DNA of 64,000 bases. Origin: an uncultured Flavobacteriaceae bacterium. Lineage in GTDB: Bacteria > Bacteroidota > Bacteroidia > Flavobacteriales > Flavobacteriaceae. The stretch covers positions 310,001-374,000 of the forward strand of contig CANLRK010000001.1 in assembly GCA_947493535.1 (NCBI GenBank), read 5' to 3'. Under the pieces are notes generated by a model. The model was not told the origin of the DNA. It made no database searches and saw nothing but the letters and a program-made list of their open reading frames with translations. Of the stretch, positions 44,363-52,719 are shown in pieces; position 1 is the stretch's first letter; each line of letters starts with the position of its first letter. The position numbers were made by a program, and so were the translations under genes.

Positions 44363-45711
44363 TATGCTTTGTCTTCTCCTTTAAAAATATTAAAAACGGT
44401 TAAGAATACTATTTTAATGTCTAATAAAACTGACCAGTTTTCTAAATAAAAAATATCATATTTCACTCTATTTACAATATCTCTTTGCTTTTCTATTTCT
44501 CCTCTATACCCTTTTACTTGTGCCATTCCTGTAATTCCAGGTTTTACAAAATGCCTGACCATGAATCTATCTACTGAATCTGCATACATTTTAGTATGAC
44601 TAACCATGTGAGGTCTTGGACCAACTACTGACATATCCCCTAATAAAACATTAAAAAATTGAGGTAATTCATCAATACTTGTCTTTCTTATAAATTTTCC
44701 TATTCTTGTTACACGTGTATCTCCTTTTGTCATTTGAACTAGATCTGCTTTATCATTTTCTTTCATTGACCTGAACTTATAGCACATAAAGTGTTTGTTG
44801 TTAATTCCTGATCTTTTTTGCTTAAAAAATATATTTCCTTTTGATTCTCTTTTTATTAAAAACCCAATTATGGGTGTTAACCATGACATTACTAATATTA
44901 TAACTGACAATGAAAAAATTACATCTAATATTCTTTTTAAGAATTTATTTACAGGATCTTCTAGGGGGTTCTTTCTTAATGAAAGAACTGGTAAATAATC
45001 ATAATATTCAAACAATAGTTTTTTTGTAAATATTTTTTTTACATCTGGTATAAACTTTACAAGTTTTAAATTTTTATCTGAAAAATTTATAATTTCTGAA
45101 ATTTCTGAATCTGATAATTCTGAAATTGAACAGTATACTTCATCTATATTGTTTTCTTTAATATAGGTAAAACACGATTTTAAAGAAAAGTCACTAGATT
45201 TAGTATTAAATTTCTTTTTAAAATTATAACCAAACTCCTTCTTTGTATTAAATATGTCTTTTAACTGCTTAACATTTTCGTTCTTTCCAATTATTATTAC
45301 ATTTCTATAATTCCCTCCAATATATTTTCTGTACTTAAGTAATAAATAGTACATTAATATTTTAAATAATGTAATTAATAAGAACACCTTGATAAAAAAC
45401 TTAAACAACTCAGGTCTAGAAATATAGTATTGTTTAAAATATCCCAAATAGGCATATACAACAATTATAAATGAAAAAAACTGTCTTAAAATACCACTGG
45501 ATATTTGCACCAAATTAGCAATACGTTTTGTTTGATAGAATTTGTTAGTTAGCGATATTAACACCCAAGTTATAAGTAGATATAACAAGAATTGGTATTG
45601 ATTTTTCAAATATAGAGTTGAATTCAATAAAACCAATGTTATTACTGAAAAGTCAAATAAATACATAATAGGTTTTATAAAACCTGAATATCTTCCTTGT
45701 TTAAAAATCAT
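44359..45711 (-). CDS. Polyprenyl glycosylphosphotransferase, WcaJ/WbaP type (copy 2)
   Basis: 450 residues with the same plan as the 38888-40246 protein: N-terminal membrane helices, a central domain (RNVIIIGKNENVKQL), and a catalytic domain with CYKFRSMKEND, DELPQFFNVLLGDMSVVGPRPH and KPGITGMAQVKGYRG. Both copies begin M[IL]FK[QR]GRYSGFI and end G[ED][DE]KAY, so they are clear duplicates. This copy is visibly more A/T-rich than copy 1. It starts 3 bases after the GT4 stop. Confidence 0.92.
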   Translation of the reverse strand: MIFKQGRYSGFIKPIMYLFDFSVITLVLLNSTLYLKNQYQFLLYLLITWVLISLTNKFYQTKRIANLVQISSGILRQFFSFIIVVYAYLGYFKQYYISRPELFKFFIKVFLLITLFKILMYYLLLKYRKYIGGNYRNVIIIGKNENVKQLKDIFNTKKEFGYNFKKKFNTKSSDFSLKSCFTYIKENNIDEVYCSISELSDSEISEIINFSDKNLKLVKFIPDVKKIFTKKLLFEYYDYLPVLSLRKNPLEDPVNKFLKRILDVIFSLSVIILVMSWLTPIIGFLIKRESKGNIFFKQKRSGINNKHFMCYKFRSMKENDKADLVQMTKGDTRVTRIGKFIRKTSIDELPQFFNVLLGDMSVVGPRPHMVSHTKMYADSVDRFMVRHFVKPGITGMAQVKGYRGEIEKQRDIVNRVKYDIFYLENWSVLLDIKIVFLTVFNIFKGEDKAY

Positions 45712-45714
45712 TAT

Positions 45715-46833
45715 TTAAATATCACTTTTCTTAAAGTCTTCGTACCTTCTTTCAACAAACTCTTTAAATTCAAATTCAAATCTTCTTTTAGAAAACTGCA
45801 GTGAGTTTTCTCTAATAAATTCATAATTGAATGTTTTCTTCTCGAATTCTGAAACGGCATCTTTAATTTCTTTTACTGTTTGCTTTTTAAACAACAATCC
45901 TGTTTTATTATGAATTACCGTTTCTTGTAAGCCTCCTCTACCATATCCTATTATTGGTGTTCCACATGCCTGTGCTTCTACAGGAATAATACCAAAATCT
46001 TCTTCTGCTGCAAAGACAAACGCCTTTGCTTTTCTCATATAATTATTTAGTGTTTCAGCATTTAAAAACCCTACCATCTGGATATTAGATTTAGCAATTT
46101 TTTTAATTTTTTGAAAATCTGGGCCATCACCTGCAACTATCAGCTTTTTATCCGGCATTTGGTTAAATGCTCTTACCACAAGCTCAACCTTTTTATAAGG
46201 CACCATCCTTGAAGCTGTAAAATAATAATCTTCTTTATCTTTTTCTAATGAAAACTTTTCAACATCTACAGGTGGATAGATTACGTGTGATTCTTTATTA
46301 TACACTTTTTTAATTCTTCTAGCAATATATTTAGAATTGGCAACAAAATAATCAACCCTATTAACTGTGTTCACATCCCAAACCCTCATTTTGTGTAAAA
46401 CATATTTAGCATAAGCCCCTTTTACCCCTTTATTCAAACCTGATTCATTAAGGTATTGGTGGTACAAATCCCATGCATATCGCATTGGGGAGTGGCAATA
46501 ACAAATATGTAATTGATTTTGATTTGTTAAAACTCCTTTTGCTATTGATGAAGATGAACTAACAATTAAATCATATTCACTCAGATTAAATTGCTCTATT
46601 GCATAAGGAAAAAATTGTAAAAATTTTCTGTGATTACGTTTTGCTGTAGGCAAATTTTGGATAAAACTTGTTGTGACAGATTTTCCTTTTAAAACAAACT
46701 CTCTATCATTCTCATTTAAAAAATCAACCAAGGCATAATGTTCAAAATCATCCCAGATAGTATTCAAAGAATGTAACACTTTTTCGGCTCCTCCATTTAT
46801 ATAATACCAATCATGCACCAAAGCTTTTCTCAT
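45715..46833 (-). CDS. Glycosyltransferase family 4 (WbaZ-like)
   Basis: 372 residues. N-terminal KALVHDWYYINGGAEKVLHSL, a pattern of mannosyl- and related transferases in O-antigen loci. The middle has HICYCHSPMRYAWDLYHQYL; the C-terminal donor site is AAEEDFGIIPVEAQACGTPIIGYGRGG with the E-x7-E arrangement. Linkage unknown. A promoter box 20 bases upstream gives it an independent start within the minus arm. Confidence 0.87.
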   Translation of the reverse strand: MRKALVHDWYYINGGAEKVLHSLNTIWDDFEHYALVDFLNENDREFVLKGKSVTTSFIQNLPTAKRNHRKFLQFFPYAIEQFNLSEYDLIVSSSSSIAKGVLTNQNQLHICYCHSPMRYAWDLYHQYLNESGLNKGVKGAYAKYVLHKMRVWDVNTVNRVDYFVANSKYIARRIKKVYNKESHVIYPPVDVEKFSLEKDKEDYYFTASRMVPYKKVELVVRAFNQMPDKKLIVAGDGPDFQKIKKIAKSNIQMVGFLNAETLNNYMRKAKAFVFAAEEDFGIIPVEAQACGTPIIGYGRGGLQETVIHNKTGLLFKKQTVKEIKDAVSEFEKKTFNYEFIRENSLQFSKRRFEFEFKEFVERRYEDFKKSDI

Positions 46834-46853
46834 GTGTTCAAATACTTTTAAGA

Positions 46854-46861
46854 CAAATATA
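46854..46861 (-). promoter_or_regulatory. -7 promoter box of the GT4-phosphoglycosyl transferase segment (TATATTTG)
   Basis: Minus-strand TATATTTG, full consensus, 20 bases before ATG 46833, in the 65-base gap behind the polymerase gene. Confidence 0.5.
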
Positions 46862-46898
46862 ACCTTTATGAATAAACTATACGCATTTATAGATACTC

Positions 46899-48167
46899 TT
46901 AAGTTAATCTATAAGTGCTGAAAAACAACATTAACATATAAACCATTAAGTATAAACCAGCACCAGAAGTTAAATTAAAAACTGGCATTGCTATATTAAT
47001 AGTTAACAACATTAACCAAAACATTTTAGCAACTATATTTTTTTTTGATGATACGTAAATATATTTCTGAAACATTCCAAACAGAAGAAATATTAAAATT
47101 GAACTCCACCCAAAATCTATGAACAAAGAGCCAAAAAAAGTGACATATACATATTCTCTAGGGTGGTACTTATTAAGACTATCTATATCTATACTTGTCA
47201 GTCCTATTCTATTTAACAACTTAAATATGGGGTTAAAACTATATATTCCTCTCGCCCTAGGAAGATCTTTATTTATAACATAATCTAATTCATATACCCC
47301 ATGTACAATATATTGACCTGTATGAATAAGTAGTAATTGAGTTTTAGATAAATAACTATCCGGAGTTTGCTTTAACTCTTTAATTTTTTTCGTGTTAATT
47401 TTTACGAAATCATTGTATCGAGAATTTACTACTTTTATTATTCCATTTTTACTCCCCGTATTTTCACTTACTCTTTTATTAAGTATTAAAAAAGAAAAAA
47501 TTCCTAAAGCTATAATCACAATTACTCCTAAAAAAAAATTTTTTCTTGTGAAAATTAATTTCATTTTATACACATACAAGATGGCTAAAAAAAGTATCGT
47601 TGCTAAATAGAAAATAGGTTTTCTTGTCCCAAAGAAAAATATCTCAACACTGTTAAATAGAATTAATAAAATTGCTAACACCCAGCTTAACTTATCCTTA
47701 CTTTTAACTATAACTAAATACAATAAAGGTGTAAAATACAATACTCTAAGCGTGCTAAAAATTGTTATAAAAAAAGGAGCTTGGGAAGCGTTCAGTATAC
47801 TGAGGTTTTTATTTTTATAATACGATAAATCAAACGACATACCTCTAAAAACAAATAAATCTAAATACCTAAAAAAACACGCTAGGAAAAGAATTACTAC
47901 TCCAACAATGTAATGCTTATTTGAAATCCTAATATATACATTGAAAAATTTACTCTTAAAATCTACAACAAAGAAACCAAGAAGTAAAGCAATGATGCAC
48001 AAAAAAATATATCCCTTTGTTTTTAATGAAACTGGAGCAGTATTTATAGGTAAAATTATATATGAAAACCCCCATATGAAAAACCCAAAGAACATGCTTC
48101 CTAAAAAAGAATTTTCTTTAGAAAAGCATTTCATCATCCCATCTTTTATTTTATAATATAAATGCAT
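46899..48167 (-). CDS. Wzy-type oligosaccharide repeat-unit polymerase (copy B)
   Basis: 422 residues with about eleven membrane helices and a large loop in the second half. That loop contains HGVYELDYV and RGIYSFNPIFKLLNRIGL, closely matching a loop in the protein encoded at 52716-54050. Both would polymerise lipid-linked repeats at the periplasmic face. Wzy proteins are hard to recognise by sequence; the call rests on topology and on its place next to the flippase. The first ATG overlaps the flippase gene by 17 bases; an ATG at 48137 is an alternative start. Confidence 0.72.
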   Translation of the reverse strand: MHLYYKIKDGMMKCFSKENSFLGSMFFGFFIWGFSYIILPINTAPVSLKTKGYIFLCIIALLLGFFVVDFKSKFFNVYIRISNKHYIVGVVILFLACFFRYLDLFVFRGMSFDLSYYKNKNLSILNASQAPFFITIFSTLRVLYFTPLLYLVIVKSKDKLSWVLAILLILFNSVEIFFFGTRKPIFYLATILFLAILYVYKMKLIFTRKNFFLGVIVIIALGIFSFLILNKRVSENTGSKNGIIKVVNSRYNDFVKINTKKIKELKQTPDSYLSKTQLLLIHTGQYIVHGVYELDYVINKDLPRARGIYSFNPIFKLLNRIGLTSIDIDSLNKYHPREYVYVTFFGSLFIDFGWSSILIFLLFGMFQKYIYVSSKKNIVAKMFWLMLLTINIAMPVFNLTSGAGLYLMVYMLMLFFSTYRLT

Positions 48168-49419
48168 AAATCAAAACACAAATAAGACCAATAAATAATA
48201 ATGTTAATAATGATTTTTTAAAATATATTTTCTTCTTCATCAAAGTATAAATCTGAATTATTGCTGCACACAAAACAACCATTAAATGTATTAATGTAAA
48301 AACATCTAACGATAATATATTTTTAAAAACAAAAAGACTACAAATAAATAAAATTAGTAACACTAAAAAGTGTGGGTTGTTCTTAGAAGCTAGTTTTTCT
48401 CTATCAATAATATTGGATAATAATGCTGTGGCTATCCAAAAGATCATTTGAGTTGATAATAAAAAATAAACTCCTTTATATGCTTGAATGGTTGATGTGA
48501 AAAATTGAGAAAAATACGGTAATATATAAGGGATACACGTAAATATGACTATAGATATTACATACAATACTAAAAAACACAGTGAAAAATATTTATCTAG
48601 TGTTTTAGGATCTATCAGATACATTTGCTTAAAAAAAGCAATATTTATAACCTGATAAATCATTACAACTACTGCTGAAAGTCTAAAGTAATAAGCGTAA
48701 ATACCTACTATTTCAAAATCTTTTAAAAAGAATTCTATTAAAATCCTTCCTGAAACAGTTATAAAATAAATTAACAATCCGCTAATTAAAACATGAATAC
48801 TATAAGATAATACCTTACCATAATTATAAAGTATTTTATGCTTATTAAGTGTTATTGCCCTACTTATTGCATAAATAGAATACACTAAAGCATAACCTAA
48901 AATTATACTACTAAAAACTTCTATATCTGGTTTTGCGATACCGAAATATGACAGTATATAAAAACTTAATAAAATGATATATACTCCTGAATCTATAAAA
49001 ACTGCATAGCTTATTTTTTCATTTGTCTTTAACTGTGTTGAAATATAAACTTGATTACTTATAATATATGCAACATTTAATGCTATATAATAATGTAAAG
49101 AAAAATCAAACAGTAAATATGCTATTTGAACACAACTAAAAAACAATAATAACCAGATATAATGCAATGCAAAAGCATTATTTAATTTTAACTGACTATC
49201 TTTTAATTTGAAATACGGATATGCAGCAGGAACTCCAGCGTTAATTAAGGTATTTAATACCATTCCTAATCCTGCTAATGCATATTCTAAAATTCCGAAA
49301 TCTTCCTTTGACAACAACTCTGCAACCAAAAGAGGAGCTATAAACACAACTCCTTTTGACATTACAAAAGACAGAAAAAACCAAATTTTTCCTTTAATAA
49401 ATTGGAAGATAGCTTTCAT
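48151..49419 (-). CDS. Wzx-type oligosaccharide flippase
   Basis: 422 residues, about twelve membrane helices, polysaccharide-transport (RfbX/MATE-like) family. The N-terminus GKIWFFLSFVMSKGVVFIAPLLVAELLSKEDFGILEYA is the family hallmark. It should flip the undecaprenyl-linked repeat to the periplasm for the polymerases encoded on either side. Very A/T-rich. It starts 7 bases after the beta-helix lipoprotein gene. Confidence 0.87.
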   Translation of the reverse strand: MKAIFQFIKGKIWFFLSFVMSKGVVFIAPLLVAELLSKEDFGILEYALAGLGMVLNTLINAGVPAAYPYFKLKDSQLKLNNAFALHYIWLLLFFSCVQIAYLLFDFSLHYYIALNVAYIISNQVYISTQLKTNEKISYAVFIDSGVYIILLSFYILSYFGIAKPDIEVFSSIILGYALVYSIYAISRAITLNKHKILYNYGKVLSYSIHVLISGLLIYFITVSGRILIEFFLKDFEIVGIYAYYFRLSAVVVMIYQVINIAFFKQMYLIDPKTLDKYFSLCFLVLYVISIVIFTCIPYILPYFSQFFTSTIQAYKGVYFLLSTQMIFWIATALLSNIIDREKLASKNNPHFLVLLILFICSLFVFKNILSLDVFTLIHLMVVLCAAIIQIYTLMKKKIYFKKSLLTLLFIGLICVLIYAFIL

Positions 49420-49426
49420 TTAAAAA

Positions 49427-50473
49427 CTATTTTTTAACAGAAATAGTTGCTTCAACAGCTGTATTCGGGTCTCTTTTTATTTCAATGGAAGGGTTATCGT
49501 TTAAAATAACTATCTCATCTATTAATGTAGGTCTTTCTTTATCTCCTGCATCAAAAAAGACAGTGTATTTACCCTTACTATCTTTTTCATTGATTGTAAT
49601 TTTATCAAAAGCACAATCATAACATTTATTTATCCATAATGCAGTAAATTCTTTGTGCTCTCCTTTTGCATTATCAGCATCTTGCATACCGTCCATAAAT
49701 TTTGAAGTACCAACACCAAACTTATCTATAGTTAATTCTTTTATATAGTTATCCGTACCTGTTATATACACCCCATGCCTGTCTGTAGATTTAATATGGG
49801 CCTTATTTATGGTAATATCAGTGGGGTTATTATTCCAACCGTCAATAGCAATTGCTGCATGTGTATATTTATGTTTTTCATTTCCAGATCCTACATCCTG
49901 AACCTCTAAATAATTAATGGTAATATTTGAGCTTCCTGCATAAATATGGCAACCTTTACTTCTTATTCCATAAATATTCTTTTCCACATCTGACTTTATA
50001 ACTATATTATCTATATTTATACCACTTGATTTTCTTATAAACAAACCTGCATATGTAACAAGATCACCCTTTAAAACAATACCCTTAGACTCTATTGAAT
50101 CATGTTCAATTATTTGAATCATTCCTCCAAATTCAGCATCCTTAAAATTTAATTTTACATTTTTCCGTTCTTTTATGGTCAAATTCATTTTATAATACCC
50201 CGAAGGAAAACTTATTTCTAATCCTGATTCTTCAGCTAAATCTAAAACGGCAGTCATTCTATTAACTCCTAGAGTAGGATGTCCTTTAATTGCAGTTTCT
50301 GCGGTTACGCCATACCTTCTTGCGTCTCCTATTTCATAGGAATCATCTAACACATATTTTGAATCATCAAAGACCGTTTCTTTTTCGGCTTCTTTAGCTA
50401 TACTATCTGTTTTTTTATCCGTTTTACACGAAAAAAGCGCAACTATAAATGTTATTAAAATATACTTTTTCAT
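49427..50473 (-). CDS. Beta-helix lipoprotein, polysaccharide-locus type (copy 2)
   Basis: 348 residues. Signal peptide with lipidated Cys16 (VALFSCKTDK). The motif GDARRYGV (49-56) and FPSGYYKMNLTI resemble the start of pectate-lyase-type right-handed beta-helices; helix-rung repeats follow (NVKLNF, GINIDNIVI, NITINYLEV, DITINKAHI). Conserved with its paralogue at 51718: LFIRKSSGI, IYAGSSNI, GWNNNP, DRHGVYITG and an IN[KR]CxDC Cys pair. Likely an envelope glycan lyase, epimerase or binding protein, possibly acting on the nascent polymer. No catalytic residues can be assigned with certainty. Confidence 0.72.
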   Translation of the reverse strand: MKKYILITFIVALFSCKTDKKTDSIAKEAEKETVFDDSKYVLDDSYEIGDARRYGVTAETAIKGHPTLGVNRMTAVLDLAEESGLEISFPSGYYKMNLTIKERKNVKLNFKDAEFGGMIQIIEHDSIESKGIVLKGDLVTYAGLFIRKSSGINIDNIVIKSDVEKNIYGIRSKGCHIYAGSSNITINYLEVQDVGSGNEKHKYTHAAIAIDGWNNNPTDITINKAHIKSTDRHGVYITGTDNYIKELTIDKFGVGTSKFMDGMQDADNAKGEHKEFTALWINKCYDCAFDKITINEKDSKGKYTVFFDAGDKERPTLIDEIVILNDNPSIEIKRDPNTAVEATISVKK

Positions 50474-50504
50474 TTTTTATTTTATTAATTTATTTGTATT
50501 CTGT

Positions 50505-51728
50505 TTACTCTATTTCATTTTTTATTAAAAACGGAATTATAAAGGCTAAAATAACTACTCCGTGTTGCCTGACTAAATAAGACTCTACCAAACAGCCTAG
50601 TGAGAAGAATAATAAAACATAAAAACCCATTACTTTTTTAGGTTTCCGCCATAAATTAAGCAACAAAAGTATAAATAAAACACCACCTAAAACACCAGTT
50701 TTTAAAAACTCTGATAAATATTGATTATGAGTATTAAAACCTGTTCCTTTTAATCCTGCTTTAAAATTAACAGCTTTATACTGTTTGTTTAATACTTCTT
50801 GATAATCTCCTGTACCTACACCAAAAGGAAATGAACCTACTATTTCCTTTATAGCTAAGTAATCTATCAATATTCTATGTTCTACTGTATTTTTAGTATG
50901 TGTAAAACTATTTTTGGTAATTATAGTTTTCATATTAAAGTCTGTAGTTTTTAAAAAAACATTTACTCTATTTTTAACAATAGGTACTTGTACAACTGCA
51001 ATAGTTAATACACCAACAGCAACTAAAGAAATAATTGCATGTGTTTTATTAACTCTCCATAAATTATATATAAAACCAAAACTTAAAAAACTCAAAAAAA
51101 CAAGCGATGTTTTATTTCCTAACAATAAAAAAACACCTAATGTAAGTAGTAAAACAATGCTGTTTTTAAGTAATGACTGCTTATTTTTCAGCTTTTTTAA
51201 AGCTTCAATAATGGGTAGCAATAAAATAAAGATTAGATAAAACTGGCTAACCTTTATTTTTTCTTTTATTGTAAAATGAACAAAAGTGTTTAATGTTCTG
51301 CCATCTATAAAGCAATGCCGTATTAGGTAATATATAAACACCAATGGTATTGCATACTTTAAAAACAACAGTAATTTGTTGTATGTTTTTGTTTCTAGTT
51401 GCTCAGTATATAAAATTGCTGGCAAAAACAATAGCGGAAGCATAACTAAGGTTCGTTTTATTGCTAAATCATAATTTTCTGAATAAAATACTCCAATAAG
51501 TTGAGCTAAAAAAAATAGCACATACAACAGCACTGTTTCATTTTTTTTTATGGCTTCTAATTTTAGCTTAATTTTTTCTTTAGTATCTAAAAAAAAGAAA
51601 AGTATAAGTAAAAAAACAGAAATACTATTTAAAGCAAACGACACAATAAATGTTATAAATACAAGCGCTACCAAAGCTACAAATACCTGCTCTCTATTCT
51701 TGATGATATAGTGTAACTTAGTACTCAT
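50505..51728 (-). CDS. O-antigen ligase/polymerase family membrane protein
   Basis: 407 residues, about ten to twelve membrane helices. The Wzy_C (WaaL/PglL-type) loop carries GVGTGDYQEVLNKQYKAVN and GTGFNTHNQYLSEFLKTGVLGG, the HNxYLxxxxxxGxxG pattern of O-antigen ligases. It may ligate the finished polymer to lipid A-core or protein, or act as a third polymerase. It lies between the two beta-helix lipoprotein genes and overlaps one of them by 11 bases. Confidence 0.82.
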   Translation of the reverse strand: MSTKLHYIIKNREQVFVALVALVFITFIVSFALNSISVFLLILFFFLDTKEKIKLKLEAIKKNETVLLYVLFFLAQLIGVFYSENYDLAIKRTLVMLPLLFLPAILYTEQLETKTYNKLLLFLKYAIPLVFIYYLIRHCFIDGRTLNTFVHFTIKEKIKVSQFYLIFILLLPIIEALKKLKNKQSLLKNSIVLLLTLGVFLLLGNKTSLVFLSFLSFGFIYNLWRVNKTHAIISLVAVGVLTIAVVQVPIVKNRVNVFLKTTDFNMKTIITKNSFTHTKNTVEHRILIDYLAIKEIVGSFPFGVGTGDYQEVLNKQYKAVNFKAGLKGTGFNTHNQYLSEFLKTGVLGGVLFILLLLNLWRKPKKVMGFYVLLFFSLGCLVESYLVRQHGVVILAFIIPFLIKNEIE

Positions 51729-52719
51729 TTTTAACTAATATATTTGTTAACTCATCAGTTTTTATAGGTAGTTCTTTAGCCTTACTTTTAAAATGCACGT
51801 TATTTATAAATGTTGGAGTGTGGTACACCCCTTCATCTAGTCGCAAACTATATTTACCTGCAAATACATTACTACTAATAGCTAAAGTATCTATTACACA
51901 ATCATTACACCTGTTTATCCAGGCTCCTGTAAATTCTTTTTCTTCTCCTGGTTTTGCGTCTTCTAAACCAAACATATTTATTGAGTCCCCAAGTCCATAG
52001 TTATGTATTGCTCCCTTACCTATTTGATGCCCTCTTCCTGTAATATACAAAGCTGTTCTATCTGAGTTGTTAATTTCTAAGTTAGCAATATAAACGTATT
52101 CAGGGTTATCATTCCAACCATGAACTTGTAAAGCTGCTGCGCTATGCTTATAATGATCTTCTGATACACCTCCTGTGTCATCAATTCTTAAAAACTTGAA
52201 TGAGATCATCTTACTTCCTGCATAAATGCTAACCCCTCTATTCTTTTTTTTATATATGTTTTTTACTATATCTGTTTTAACTAATAATGTATCAAATTGG
52301 ATATTGCTAGATTTTCGTATAAATAACTTATCTAAAATTGTCAGTTGACCACTAAACTTAATTTTATTAGAACCATCAAAAATATTAATTGCTCCGCAAA
52401 TAGTTGCTTCTTTAAAAATTAAGTTTACATTTGACACACCATTAAACACCAAGTTACTTTTATATACTCCTTTAGGAAATGTTATTGGTAAGCCTTTGGC
52501 TGCCAAATCTAAAATATTTGACATCCTTTTTGTAGAAATTGGTTGGTTAGGAAAAACCCCATAACGACGTGAATCTCCTTTTGAAAAAGAATCATTTATT
52601 CTATATTCTAAATCATTTACATCAAAATTAACTATAGGGGTTAAAACTTTGTAATTATTTTTTTCCTTACAAGAAATAAGGATATTTATGCATACTATGT
52701 AAAATATGAACTTCTTCAC
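51718..52719 (-). CDS. Beta-helix lipoprotein, polysaccharide-locus type (copy 1)
   Basis: 333 residues, GTG start at 52719 overlapping the stop of the upstream polymerase (GTGA). Signal peptide with Cys17 (INILISCKEK). It shares the plan of the protein encoded at 49427: GDSRRYGV (48-55), FPKGVYKSNL, LFIRKSSNI, IYAGSKMI, HGWNDNP, DRTALYITG and INRCNDC. The middle rungs are strongly divergent, as expected if the two act on different glycans. No acidic surface-export signal follows the lipid Cys in either copy, so a periplasm-facing location is as likely as the surface. Confidence 0.72.
   Translation of the reverse strand: MKKFIFYIVCINILISCKEKNNYKVLTPIVNFDVNDLEYRINDSFSKGDSRRYGVFPNQPISTKRMSNILDLAAKGLPITFPKGVYKSNLVFNGVSNVNLIFKEATICGAINIFDGSNKIKFSGQLTILDKLFIRKSSNIQFDTLLVKTDIVKNIYKKKNRGVSIYAGSKMISFKFLRIDDTGGVSEDHYKHSAAALQVHGWNDNPEYVYIANLEINNSDRTALYITGRGHQIGKGAIHNYGLGDSINMFGLEDAKPGEEKEFTGAWINRCNDCVIDTLAISSNVFAGKYSLRLDEGVYHTPTFINNVHFKSKAKELPIKTDELTNILVKNEY

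Noticed and set aside
50914-51240. 108-codon open frame on the plus strand opposite the O-antigen ligase-like gene
   Set aside because: Its hydrophobic look mirrors the membrane helices of the real gene; no start signals.
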